Origin: Roseovarius sp. TE539
GTDB taxonomy: Bacteria; Pseudomonadota; Alphaproteobacteria; Rhodobacterales; Rhodobacteraceae
Assembly: GCF_003298505.1 (NCBI RefSeq)
Contig: NZ_QNGB01000013.1
Coordinates: forward strand, 25,305-89,304
Reading direction: 5' to 3'
Length of the DNA: 64,000 bases
In this document: piece by piece, positions 42,005 through 50,710 of the stretch
Layout: the number at the start of each line of letters is the position of its first letter
Position numbering within the stretch: the first letter of the stretch is position 1
Notes under the pieces: generated by a model
What the model was told of the DNA's origin: nothing
Database searches by the model: none
What the model saw: only the letters and a program-made list of their open reading frames with translations
Program-made: the position numbers and the translations under genes

Positions 42005-43243
42005 ATGGACGGTCAAGACGCCTCTGGTCTTGAGTACAATCCTTCCGATCCCGATGTGATGGCGGATCCATTTCCGGTTTATGAGAAGTTGCGCGAGGAG
42101 GATCCCGTTCACTGGAGCCCTTCCGTCAAGTCCTGGATCATCACCCGCTATACGGATGTGCGCGACATGCTCTTGTCGGACAATCTTTCGGTGAACCGGC
42201 TGGTGCAATTCTACACCGCGCTGCCGCCAAGAGAAGCAGAGCTGCTCAAGGATATGGTCTACTACCTGAATCTTTGGCTGGCGTTCCGCGACCCGCCCGA
42301 TCATACGCGGTTGCGCCGCATCATGCGCCATGCCTTCACCGCGTCGGCGATCGAGAAGATGCGGCCCAACATTGTCGAAATCAGCAACATGCTCCTGGAT
42401 CGGCTGGAAGAAAAGAAGACCGACAAGGTGGACCTTGTCCGTGAATATGCGCTTCAGCTTCCCGCCTTCGTGATCATGGATCTGCTCGACGTTCCACGTG
42501 ACAGGCTTGACGATTTCAAGGAATGGTCCGATGACATGGCCGTGTTCATCGGCGGGGCGCGAAACGCCACCGACAAGTACGAGCGCGCGGCGCGCGGCTG
42601 CACGAACATGTCGGCATACTTCCGCGAGCTTGTGATCGAACGCTCGAAGAATCCCAAGCCGGGATTCCTGCAGGACCTGATCGATGCCCGCGACAAAGGC
42701 GACAAGCTTTCGGATGACGAACTGGTGGCCACCTGCATCCTTGTCCTGTTCGCCGGCCACGAGACAACAACCAACCTGATCGGCAATGCCACGCTTCTTT
42801 TCCTTCGCCACCCCGATCAGTTGAACCGACTGCGCGAGGAACCCGCCCTTATCCAGAGCGCGATAGAGGAAGTGCTGCGCTACGACGGTCCCACGAACGC
42901 CCTGGTGCGCGAGGTTGCCGAAGATCACGAGCTGCACGGAAAGACCCTAAAGGAGGGTGAGCGTGTTTTCGTGATGGTGAATTCGGCCAATCGCGACCCG
43001 CGCCGTTTCGAGGATGCGGATACCTTCGACATCACGCGGGAAAACAACCGGCACCTGACTTTCGGGCAGGGCATCCACCTTTGTCTGGGCGCGAAACTGG
43101 CCCGCGAGGAGGGGCGTATTGCCGTTCAGGCGCTGTTCGACAGGTTCCCGGATATCTCCCTGGACCCTGACGAGGGGCCGGAGTGGCTCGATGCAATGGT
43201 GCCGCGGGGGACGCGCCGCTTGCCCGTGCGTCTCGGGGGATGA
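42005..43243 (+). CDS. Cytochrome P450 (bacterial class I type)
   Basis: A 412-residue soluble heme monooxygenase. Visible are the I-helix oxygen-activation motif LFAGHETTTNL near residue 255, the K-helix ExxR in IEEVLRYDGP, and the heme loop FGQGIHLCLGAK with the axial Cys near residue 362. GGAGGAACAAC precedes ATG 42005. No ferredoxin or ferredoxin reductase gene is adjacent, so electrons must come from elsewhere. First gene of an operon with an MDR reductase and a thiolase; it probably hydroxylates the catabolic substrate. The substrate is unknown. Confidence 0.95.
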   Translation: MDGQDASGLEYNPSDPDVMADPFPVYEKLREEDPVHWSPSVKSWIITRYTDVRDMLLSDNLSVNRLVQFYTALPPREAELLKDMVYYLNLWLAFRDPPDHTRLRRIMRHAFTASAIEKMRPNIVEISNMLLDRLEEKKTDKVDLVREYALQLPAFVIMDLLDVPRDRLDDFKEWSDDMAVFIGGARNATDKYERAARGCTNMSAYFRELVIERSKNPKPGFLQDLIDARDKGDKLSDDELVATCILVLFAGHETTTNLIGNATLLFLRHPDQLNRLREEPALIQSAIEEVLRYDGPTNALVREVAEDHELHGKTLKEGERVFVMVNSANRDPRRFEDADTFDITRENNRHLTFGQGIHLCLGAKLAREEGRIAVQALFDRFPDISLDPDEGPEWLDAMVPRGTRRLPVRLGG

Positions 43244-43280
43244 CCTGCCGATACCCGGCCCTGCAACAAGGGAGAGACAT

Positions 43281-44273
43281 ATGAGACGGGCAGTTTTCCG
43301 CCGTCACGGATCGCCGCAAGACGTGTTGGAGATCGTCGAAGAAGACGACCCCTTGCCCGGCCCAGGCCAGGTGCGCGTACGCAATCACGTCATGACCATC
43401 AACCCGGCCGACCTGCTCTCGATCGAAGGGCGCTACGGCACGGAACCGATCTCGCTGCCCGCGACACCCGGCGTTGGCGCCTGCGGCCTCGTGGATGCGG
43501 TTGGCGAGGACGTCAAACGCCTCAAGCCAGGGGACAGGGTGCTGCCGGTCGGCGGCGGGCTTTGGGCTGACATCGTGATCTTGCCCGAACGTATGGCGCC
43601 CCCGGCGCCGGCCGGCGCCGACCCTGAGCAGGCGGCGATGATGCGTGCGAACCCCGGCACCGCATACCTTTTGCTGACAGGGATGGCAGACCTTGCTCCG
43701 GGCGACTGGGTGGTACAGAACGCGGCGAATTCGAATGTCGGCAGAATGGTCATCCGCTTCGCCCGCGAGATGGGATTTCACACCGCCAATATCGTGCGCC
43801 GCCACGAAGTGGCCGCCGTGCTGCGCGGCGATGGTGCCGACGCGGTGATCGTGGATGACGGCAACACCGACGTTACAGAGGCTGTCACGCAAGCCGCCGG
43901 AGCCACCCCCAGGATCGCCTTCGATGCAGTGGGCGGAGAGGCAACGGCCGCATTGTCCGGGGCGGTGGCTCCGCACGGAACGGTCGTGGTCTACGGCCTG
44001 CTTTCGGGTCAAGACAGTGTGGTCGGTGCGCGCGACCTTGTGTTCCGTGACGTTTCGGTGCGCGGTTTCTGGCTTGCGGATTGGTATCGCAGGGCCAGCC
44101 CCGAGGACATGGGCAGGCTGCATGCATTTCTGGAACGGAAATTGCTTGACGGCGTGATCCATTCGCCGGTGGAGGCGCGCTACGACCTTGGCCGCATCCG
44201 GGAAGCGGTTGCCCATGCCGGACGCGGCGGCCGTAACGGCAAGATCATCCTGACAGGGGGGCTTCATGCGTAA
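43281..44273 (+). CDS. MDR-family zinc-independent NAD(P)H reductase (quinone/enoyl reductase-like)
   Basis: A 330-residue medium-chain reductase: RRAVFRRHGSPQDVLEIVEE, NPADLLSIEGRYGT and PGVGACGLVDAVGEDV match the mitochondrial 2-enoyl-CoA (thioester) reductase/quinone oxidoreductase group; NAANSNVGRMVIRFAREMG is the nucleotide-binding loop, here with NSNVG rather than GxGxxG. Zinc-ligand cysteines are absent. Start GGGAG-ATG 43281. Its last eight bases overlap the thiolase gene. It may reduce an enoyl-CoA or a quinone intermediate. Confidence 0.87.
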   Translation: MRRAVFRRHGSPQDVLEIVEEDDPLPGPGQVRVRNHVMTINPADLLSIEGRYGTEPISLPATPGVGACGLVDAVGEDVKRLKPGDRVLPVGGGLWADIVILPERMAPPAPAGADPEQAAMMRANPGTAYLLLTGMADLAPGDWVVQNAANSNVGRMVIRFAREMGFHTANIVRRHEVAAVLRGDGADAVIVDDGNTDVTEAVTQAAGATPRIAFDAVGGEATAALSGAVAPHGTVVVYGLLSGQDSVVGARDLVFRDVSVRGFWLADWYRRASPEDMGRLHAFLERKLLDGVIHSPVEARYDLGRIREAVAHAGRGGRNGKIILTGGLHA

Positions 44274-45528
44274 CGTCTATGTCATTGCCACATCTTGCAC
44301 CGCGTTCGGAAAACGTCCCGGCTGCAGTTTCAAGGATCTCACCCGCGAGGCATATCTGGACTGCATCGGGGATGCCGGATGGAACGACGGATCCGCGATC
44401 GAGCAGGCATGGTTCGGCAATTGCGGAATGGGCACCTTCGGCCAAAGGAACATCCGCGGACAGGTCTGCTTTACCCCGCTGGTGCGCGAGGGGCTGTTTC
44501 CCGAACGGGTGCCGATGATCAATGTCGAGGGCGGCTGCGCGACGGCATCCATGGCGTTTCACGGTGCCTGGAAGGACGTGGCTTCCGGCGACATGGAGAC
44601 CGCGCTGGCCATCGGGGTCGAGAAGACTTTCGTGCCCGATGATGCGCAGCGCACGCTGGAGATATTCGAAGGCGGGATCGACCAGCTCGATCCGGAGGAA
44701 TGGCAGGCGTATTACAAGAAGCGGGGCGAGGAAGCCGACAAGCCGTTCGAACCTCACGGCGGAAACGGCACGGTGTTCATGAACACCTATGCCATGCAGG
44801 CCGCCTGGCACATGAAGAGATGGGGCACCACCCAGGAGCAGATCGCAATTGCCGCCTCGAAGAATCACTGGCACGGCTCGTTGAACCACAAGGCGCAGTA
44901 CCGGTTCGAAGTCTCGGTCGAGGACGTTCTCGGGGACCGTGTGATATCGTGGCCGATCACGCGGTCGATGGCGGCGCCGATCGGGGATGGTGCGGCGGCG
45001 GCGATCCTCGTCTCCGAAGATGTTCTCGCGCGTCAGCCGAAAGAGGTGCGCGACCGCGCCATCAAGGTACGCGGATCGGTCCTCAGTGGCGGAAAGTACC
45101 GCGATGCGGCAGAACCGGGGCTGAGCCGGGTCGCAGCGCGCAAGGCCTATGCCAAGTCAGGCATCGAACCGGGTGACATCGACATTGTCGAAGTTCATGA
45201 CGCCACGTCGTTCTGCGAGATCTTCCAACTGGAAATGATGGGCTTTGCCGATGATGGCGAGGGAGGAAAGATGCTGGAAAACGGTGAGACGACGCTTGGC
45301 GGCCGGCTTCCGGTCAACCTGTCGGGAGGCTTGGTTTCCAAAGGTCATCCGGTCGGAGCGACAGGGCTTTCAATGATTCATGAACTGGCACTGCAGCTTC
45401 GGGGCGAGGCCGGGCAACGGCAGGCTGACGCGGCCCGGATCGCGCTTGCGGAGAACGGCGGCGGCGTGATCGGGTTCGACGAGGCGGCCTGCTCCATAAT
45501 CCTGCTCGAAGGACGTGGCGGCGCCTAG
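44266..45528 (+). CDS. Thiolase-family protein (SCP2/lipid-transfer thiolase type)
   Basis: A 420-residue thiolase. The nucleophilic Cys is C91 in VEGGCATASMAFH; the SCP2-thiolase block is EVHDATSFCEIFQLE near residue 305; and GHPVGATGLSMIHE near residue 364 holds the catalytic His. The usual second C-terminal cysteine motif (CGGGG) is replaced by NGGGVIGFDEAA, as in the lipid-transfer-protein thiolase group involved in side-chain and 3-ketoacyl cleavage. It overlaps the MDR gene by eight bases, so three genes form one operon. Confidence 0.9.
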   Translation: MRNVYVIATSCTAFGKRPGCSFKDLTREAYLDCIGDAGWNDGSAIEQAWFGNCGMGTFGQRNIRGQVCFTPLVREGLFPERVPMINVEGGCATASMAFHGAWKDVASGDMETALAIGVEKTFVPDDAQRTLEIFEGGIDQLDPEEWQAYYKKRGEEADKPFEPHGGNGTVFMNTYAMQAAWHMKRWGTTQEQIAIAASKNHWHGSLNHKAQYRFEVSVEDVLGDRVISWPITRSMAAPIGDGAAAAILVSEDVLARQPKEVRDRAIKVRGSVLSGGKYRDAAEPGLSRVAARKAYAKSGIEPGDIDIVEVHDATSFCEIFQLEMMGFADDGEGGKMLENGETTLGGRLPVNLSGGLVSKGHPVGATGLSMIHELALQLRGEAGQRQADAARIALAENGGGVIGFDEAACSIILLEGRGGA

Positions 45529-45567
45529 AGTGCGTTGCGTCCCTCCGGGCGGCAACCGCGGGCGGAG

Positions 45568-46371
45568 TCATGGGTCGTCAGTGATGCGGCGGCGGCCCTC
45601 GCCGCCCTCCTGCAGAAGCCGGCCCGCCTCGGGGCTTACCATCAGATCGCAAAAAAGCGTGCGTTCCAGTGCGAATCCGTCGGACGGTGCCACCTGTGCC
45701 GCCTTGACAAGCCTTCTGATATGCGACAGTGCGCGCCGCGGCTTGCCGGCGATCTGCCGGGCAAGCGCCAATGCCTCGGCCCTGGCATCCTCCACGCAAG
45801 CCAGCGCGATGTCGTTTTCCACCATCTCGGCCGGAGAAAGCGTGGTGCCGGTCAACGTCATCCACAATGCGCGCGACTGTCCGACAATCCGTGGCAGGCG
45901 TTGCGTTCCACCGGCGCCGGGCAGGATGCCGAGATTGATCTCGGGCAGGCCGAACTGGTGCTGGCCGCGCTGGACGATACGCAGATCGCAGGCGATGGCC
46001 AGTTCGAATCCCCCGCCCATTGCCGTGCCGTTCAGCGCCGCGATGTAAATCGTATCGCCCGTCTCGATGGTGCGCAGGGCAGTATGAATCGGCCCCTCCC
46101 GCACAGGCCGATCCATCGAGAACGTCATCTCGCGCCGGACCATCGACCGGGCCTGGTCCGCGAGCACCTTCAGATCATAATGGCGAATGAAGACACCCGG
46201 TGTGGCCCCCGACAGAACACAAACCCGGATGTCTTCATCGGCGTCGATCATTTCGACGGCCCGGGCCAGCCCGGTTTCCATGGCCTTGTCCATGTAGCCG
46301 CCATCCGGGTTGGAAAAATCGATCTGCGCCACGGCGCCCTCGACACTCAAAACCGCCTGTCCCTGTCCCAT
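45568..46371 (-). CDS. Enoyl-CoA hydratase/isomerase family protein
   Basis: A 267-residue crotonase: GAVAQIDFSNPDGGYMDKAM, oxyanion-hole VFIRHYDLKVL and LNGTAMGGGFELAIACDLRI, and the catalytic Glu in FGLPEINLGILPGAGGTQRLPR (both Glu positions of hydratases are present). It is divergent from the TetR gene with 156 bases between starts, and convergent with the thiolase gene 39 bases away. It likely hydrates the enoyl-CoA made in this cluster. Confidence 0.93.
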   Translation of the reverse strand: MGQGQAVLSVEGAVAQIDFSNPDGGYMDKAMETGLARAVEMIDADEDIRVCVLSGATPGVFIRHYDLKVLADQARSMVRREMTFSMDRPVREGPIHTALRTIETGDTIYIAALNGTAMGGGFELAIACDLRIVQRGQHQFGLPEINLGILPGAGGTQRLPRIVGQSRALWMTLTGTTLSPAEMVENDIALACVEDARAEALALARQIAGKPRRALSHIRRLVKAAQVAPSDGFALERTLFCDLMVSPEAGRLLQEGGEGRRRITDDP

Positions 46372-46420
46372 GCACCGCGCTCCTGACCTTGAAAACCGTT
46401 GCGATTTTGTTCTCGATATT

Positions 46421-46434
46421 CAAACAAACAATAG
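46421..46434 (-). promoter_or_regulatory. Weak candidate TetR operator, site 4
   Basis: On the minus strand CTATTGTTTGTTTG matches CWAAC-N4-GTTTG at eight of ten fixed positions. It lies between the divergent enoyl-CoA hydratase and TetR genes, where autoregulation would be expected. Confidence 0.3.
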
Positions 46435-46527
46435 GTAAAAAGTATAGCAGTGATACGACGTTGCATGGTGTGCCGGGACAGCCGAGGATGTGCCAACGGT
46501 TCTGCCGGCAGGTCGGTTTGAAATGGA

Positions 46528-47166
46528 GTGAGCCTCTTGAAGAGCGATATTTCCGCGAAAGGCCCTGCTGGCACGGCCGCCGGGCAGCCGGCGCAAGGCG
46601 ACAGCACCCGGCGAAAGAACAAGCGCGAAGTCGTTCTTCTCAAGGCGGCCGAGCTGATAGCCCGCCACGGGATCGATGGAACCTCCATGCGCGACATCGC
46701 GACCGCGGTCGATATGCTGCCCGGGTCGCTTTACTATCATTTCTCGTCCAAGGAAGAGATGGTCCTTGCCATCCATGAACGGGTGGTCGGCGAGATGACC
46801 CGCAAGGTGGAGCAGGCGATAGAAGACGCGCGATTGCCCTGGGACCGGCTGGAACGGGCCGCCGTCGCCCATCTGGAGGCGCTTCTGGAAACGGGCAACA
46901 TGGTTGCGATCATCTCCCCGCACTTCGAACAGCATAGGATAGAGCTGAACCGCGAACTGAGAGCGCAGCGCAACGCCTACGAGGTGATGTTTCGCGGGCT
47001 TTTCGATGCGCTGGACCTGCCGGAAGGTGTCGACAGGGCTCTGTTGCGCCTCCAATTGCTCGGCGCACTCAACTGGGTGCCGGTTTGGTATGATCCCGGA
47101 AAGGACAAGACCGCCGGAGAGATCGCGCGCACATTCGTGTCAACGATCAGGGCCGGTCTCGATTGA
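46528..47166 (+). CDS. TetR/AcrR-family transcriptional regulator
   Basis: A 212-residue repressor: the N-terminal helix-turn-helix is KREVVLLKAAELIARHGIDG then TSMRDIATAVDMLPGSLYYHFSSKEEMV, and the C-terminal ligand domain resembles the TetR_C_33/KstR2-like acyl-CoA sensors (AHLEALLETGNMVAIISPHFE). The GTG start at 46528 leaves about 30 extra residues before the DNA-binding domain. It is central to the catabolic genes, and a CWAAC-N4-GTTTG motif recurs at their promoters, so it is the likely local regulator. Confidence 0.93.
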   Translation: MSLLKSDISAKGPAGTAAGQPAQGDSTRRKNKREVVLLKAAELIARHGIDGTSMRDIATAVDMLPGSLYYHFSSKEEMVLAIHERVVGEMTRKVEQAIEDARLPWDRLERAAVAHLEALLETGNMVAIISPHFEQHRIELNRELRAQRNAYEVMFRGLFDALDLPEGVDRALLRLQLLGALNWVPVWYDPGKDKTAGEIARTFVSTIRAGLD

Positions 47167-47231
47167 TATGGAGGTGGCGGCGCCCTGTCCGGGCGCCGCC
47201 ATGCTCCTTGTGACCGAATGTTCGAAACATT

Positions 47232-47942
47232 TCAGTCGGCGAAGGCGAAGGTTCCGTCACGCAGTTGGCCGCCGGCCAGCATCTTGTCGACCTTGACTTG
47301 CGCGAGCGCCGATCCCTCGGGGCCCGATATATCGACCGAGACAGGCTCGGCCGGGCAGTAGTTTCCGACAAACGGGATCTGCATCAATTCGTAGCCTTCT
47401 CCGCCGCCGGGATCGCCAACGTAATTGAGCGTGCCGCCCGCCGCGATGCAGTCACCGCTGGGTTTGACCACGAGCGTGATGGTGCCCGCATCGTCACCGC
47501 CCGTACCGATCCAGCTTTCGTTGTCCGCGCTCTGGCTTGCATCGCCGGTTTTCACATCGGCGTTGAAATGGGTCCGCATGGCCCTGGAAACCTTCGGGTC
47601 CGGCCCGTACCAGCCGCCGATGATGAAGCGCGCGGGTGCGTTCGAGGACGAATTCCAGCCCTTGACGTTCACGTAGGCATAAGCCGCGCTGTAGGGTGTC
47701 AGGCCATAGCCGCCGTCAGCGTCATACACATTCAGACCACCCGAAAGATCCTCGGCCGGCATCACGCCTTCAGGCAAGATACCGTCGAGACTGTCAGCAT
47801 CCCAGGTCACCGCGATGGTCACGGTGTTGGCATCCGTCATGAGGTAGGGCGGTGGCGGGCTATCCTCGGCAAGGACGAAGCCGGGTGCGGTGGCTGCGAC
47901 CGTCAGGGCGGCTGCCGCCGCGATCTGGGTGCGGTATTTCAT
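47232..47942 (-). CDS. Exported acetoacetate-decarboxylase-like protein
   Basis: A 236-residue protein with a signal peptide (QIAAAAALTVAATAPGFVLA cut before EDSPPPP) and a beta-rich body whose VTWDADSLDGILPEGVMPAED and YAYVNVKGWN resemble the N-terminal half of the acetoacetate decarboxylase (ADC) superfamily. The ADC Schiff-base Lys is not clearly identifiable. Known ADC proteins are cytoplasmic, so a secreted member is unusual. It follows the acyl-CoA ligase by 41 bases with GGAG before ATG 47942. The family call is tentative. Confidence 0.55.
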   Translation of the reverse strand: MKYRTQIAAAAALTVAATAPGFVLAEDSPPPPYLMTDANTVTIAVTWDADSLDGILPEGVMPAEDLSGGLNVYDADGGYGLTPYSAAYAYVNVKGWNSSSNAPARFIIGGWYGPDPKVSRAMRTHFNADVKTGDASQSADNESWIGTGGDDAGTITLVVKPSGDCIAAGGTLNYVGDPGGGEGYELMQIPFVGNYCPAEPVSVDISGPEGSALAQVKVDKMLAGGQLRDGTFAFAD

Positions 47943-47983
47943 GAAGTTTTCTCCTCTCTGTGCTGCGGCGCCCCCTGTCCTCC

Positions 47984-49546
47984 TCAAGTCGCAGCTTTGT
48001 TCCAAAACGGGGCGCGAAGTTCTTTCTTGAGAACCTTGCCAAGGGCATTCCTGGGGAATTGCTCGCGGAATTCGACACCGGCCAGGCGCTGCGTCTTGGC
48101 CAGCCTTTCATTGGCCCAGCTCTGGATGTCCTCCGGGGTCGCATCCGCATCCCGGGCGGGAATGACCAGCGCCATGCAGCTTTCACCCCATTTCTCGTGC
48201 GGAATCCCGATGACGGTGACATCCATGACGCACGGGTGGCGACCGACGATTTCCTCGACATCCGCCGGGAATACATTGAAGCCGCCGGAAATGATCATGT
48301 CCTTCTTGCGGTCGACGATCTTCAGGAAGCCATCCTCGTCCAGAAGACCGATATCGCCCGAACGGATGAAGGACCGACCCCGGTCATCGCGCCAGATAAG
48401 CTCCGCGGTTTGTTCATCCCTCTTGTTGTATTCCTTCATCATGCCCGCGCCGTAACCGGCGATCTCACCGGTTTGCCCGCGCGGCAGCTCGTTGCCGTCC
48501 TCGCCGAGTATGCGAACCTCGAAGCCCAGAACGGGAGTTCCGACAGTGTCGAACTTTTCCTCATGCTGATACGGCTTCAGCATGCTCGCGAAGCCTTCCG
48601 AGAAGCCGTAGAGTTCGTAAAGACCGGGTGAGATCCGCGATATGATCTCGCGTTTGGTATCCTGGCGCAAAGGAGACCCCGCCGACAGCACCGCCTGCAG
48701 GCTACCAAGGTCCGTCTCGTTCAGTTCGGGGCGATCAAGGACCAGGATATATTGCGCGGGCACCATGAAGGTATGGGTGATGCGCTCGCGCGAGACCGTG
48801 CTCAGGAATTCCCCGGCGTCGAAGGTCGGCATCACGTGCAGGGTGCCGCCGGTGAACAGGACCGGAAGCATCATCAGCCACGTGCCGTTGGAATACAGCG
48901 GCGTCGTCGTCAGGGCACGGCTGTCCGATCCGAAACCCATCTCGATCGCGTTGGAAAACGCCCAGTGCAGGCGGGCGCGGTGCGTCTGGACGATTCCCTT
49001 GGGCAGCCCCGTCGTACCCGACGAATAGATGATGTTGAACGCGTCGGTTGTCGCGTGCCGCACGTTCGGTGTCGTGTCCGGATACGTGCGCAGGATGTCG
49101 GGCAAGAGGTCCATGTCCTGCTCCTCGAAACCCGAGGCGACCCATGTCCCGATGCCGCCCATCCTGCCCTTAAGGGTCTTGGCCGTATCGTGGAACTCGG
49201 CCGACACGAACGCGATACGGGCGTCACAGTCATCCAGCAGGTTTTCCAGTTGCTCGCCGGTGAGCATACCCGACAAGGGCACGACACAGCCTCCGGCGCG
49301 CACCGTACCGAAAAGGCATTCCAGCATTTCCGCCGAGCTGCCCATCATCACCGCAACCCTGTCACCCTTGCGGAGGCCGGCGGCGATCAGGAAATTGGCA
49401 ACGCGGTTTATGTTGGCGGCAAAATCACCCCAGCTTCGATTCTGGTCACCGCAGACGATGGCGCTCTTGTCGGGATAATGCCTTGCATGGGTCGCAAGGA
49501 GATCGGGCAGGTAAATCTGCGCATCATCAATTCCGTCGCTTGTCAT
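47984..49546 (-). CDS. AMP-dependent acyl-CoA ligase (fatty/aryl acid type), first copy
   Basis: A 520-residue adenylate-forming enzyme. The P-loop is IIYSSGTTGLPKGIVQTH near residue 167; the core A5 motif is ELYGFSEGF, A7 is SGDIGLLDEDGF, the hinge is DRKKDMIISGGFN, and the C-terminal catalytic Lys is in PRNALGKVLKKEL. It activates a carboxylic acid to its CoA thioester. It is divergent from the nitronate-monooxygenase-like gene, and the operator-like site 3 lies between them. Upstream of the secreted ADC-like gene. Confidence 0.93.
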   Translation of the reverse strand: MTSDGIDDAQIYLPDLLATHARHYPDKSAIVCGDQNRSWGDFAANINRVANFLIAAGLRKGDRVAVMMGSSAEMLECLFGTVRAGGCVVPLSGMLTGEQLENLLDDCDARIAFVSAEFHDTAKTLKGRMGGIGTWVASGFEEQDMDLLPDILRTYPDTTPNVRHATTDAFNIIYSSGTTGLPKGIVQTHRARLHWAFSNAIEMGFGSDSRALTTTPLYSNGTWLMMLPVLFTGGTLHVMPTFDAGEFLSTVSRERITHTFMVPAQYILVLDRPELNETDLGSLQAVLSAGSPLRQDTKREIISRISPGLYELYGFSEGFASMLKPYQHEEKFDTVGTPVLGFEVRILGEDGNELPRGQTGEIAGYGAGMMKEYNKRDEQTAELIWRDDRGRSFIRSGDIGLLDEDGFLKIVDRKKDMIISGGFNVFPADVEEIVGRHPCVMDVTVIGIPHEKWGESCMALVIPARDADATPEDIQSWANERLAKTQRLAGVEFREQFPRNALGKVLKKELRAPFWNKAAT

Positions 49547-49720
49547 GTCGATGACGTGTCCTTTCCTTCTTCAAGCGGTCTTCCGGCAGGAATGGCTGTT
49601 TTCATTTCCAAGGCAGCCCTGATCTTCGGATGCCGCACCTTGTTGCCAGGTCCTTGCCCCCTGTCGCGCATCCCGATTTCACTTCTCCTTGCCGAGCTTA
49701 TCGTAATTCTTCTAGCGTGC

Positions 49721-49734
49721 CAAACAGTTGTTTG
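49721..49734 (+). promoter_or_regulatory. Candidate TetR operator, site 3 (divergent promoter)
   Basis: CAAACAGTTGTTTG, a near-perfect palindrome fitting CWAAC-N4-GTTTG, midway between the divergent acyl-CoA ligase (start 49546) and nitronate-monooxygenase-like (start 49763) genes. An adjoining GTTAGC extends the similarity to site 1. Confidence 0.55.
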
Positions 49735-49762
49735 TTAGCTGTTCGGCAAAGAGAGGGACAAG

Positions 49763-50710
49763 ATGTGGCCCGATAAGACAGATGGACCTGCGCTGCGGGC
49801 GCACCTGAGGGCGCGGCTTGCGCTGCCGTTATTCGTTGCGCCCATGTTCCTGATCTCCGGCCCCGAGCTTGTCATCGCGTCGGCACGGGCGGGATCCCTG
49901 GTGTCGTTTCCGTCCATCAACGCGCGCACCCCCGCAGAACTGGACCGGTGGCTGCGACGTATCGCCGAGGAAACCGAGGGGAATGCGAACTGGGGCGTGA
50001 ACCTGATCCTGCACAAGTCCAACGGTCGGCTCGAGGATGATCTGGCGGCGACGGTTCGCGCCAAGGCGCCGCTCGTGGTCGCGTCCGTTGGGGCGCCCAG
50101 CCGGGTGATCGGCCCGGTCCACGACTACGGCGGCCTGGTGTTTTCCGACGTGGCCAGCCTTCGCCATGCCAGAAAGGCCGTCGCAGAGGGCGTGGACGGT
50201 CTCGTCCTGCTTACGGCAGGGGCGGGCGGAAATACCGGCTGGCTCAACCCTTTCGCTTTCGTTGAAGACGTCAGGAAATTCTTTGACGGCCCCATCGCTG
50301 TCGCCGGGGCGATTGGTTCCGGACGGGCCCTGCACGCGCTTGAAGTTCTGGACGCCGATCTCGGCTATGCCGGCACGCCGTTCATTGCCACCCGGGAAAG
50401 CATGGCGCAACAGGATCACAAGCAGACCGTGGTGGAAACGGATGCCGACGGCTTGAGCCTGAGCAGCCTTGTCACCGGTATCCCCGCGAATTTCGCACGC
50501 AGCAGCCTTCTCAAGGAAGGGATCATCGACAACAATGGCAACCCTTTGCACGAGGGTGTGCTGGATGTGGCATCCTGGAAAACCGTGTGGAGCATGGGGC
50601 ATGGCTGTGGCGCGATCAATACGATCTGCACCGCCGGCGAGCGGATCGATACAATGGCGCACGAGTGGCGCGCCGCGCGTCAGATCTCGGTGTCCCGGTC
50701 AGCCCAGTAA
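49763..50710 (+). CDS. Nitronate monooxygenase-like FMN protein
   Basis: A 315-residue TIM-barrel flavoprotein: ALPLFVAPMFLISGPELVIA and FPSINARTPAEL at the start, VVASVGAPSRVIGPVHDYGG, and LDADLGYAGTPFIATRES. In the active-site loop AGAGGNTGWLNPFAF an Asn occupies the place of the catalytic His of true nitronate monooxygenases (GGHxG), so another reaction, such as an enoyl or 2-oxo reduction, should be considered. The last 31 bases overlap the convergent acyl-CoA ligase gene. Within the TetR-linked catabolic cluster. Confidence 0.85.
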   Translation: MWPDKTDGPALRAHLRARLALPLFVAPMFLISGPELVIASARAGSLVSFPSINARTPAELDRWLRRIAEETEGNANWGVNLILHKSNGRLEDDLAATVRAKAPLVVASVGAPSRVIGPVHDYGGLVFSDVASLRHARKAVAEGVDGLVLLTAGAGGNTGWLNPFAFVEDVRKFFDGPIAVAGAIGSGRALHALEVLDADLGYAGTPFIATRESMAQQDHKQTVVETDADGLSLSSLVTGIPANFARSSLLKEGIIDNNGNPLHEGVLDVASWKTVWSMGHGCGAINTICTAGERIDTMAHEWRAARQISVSRSAQ

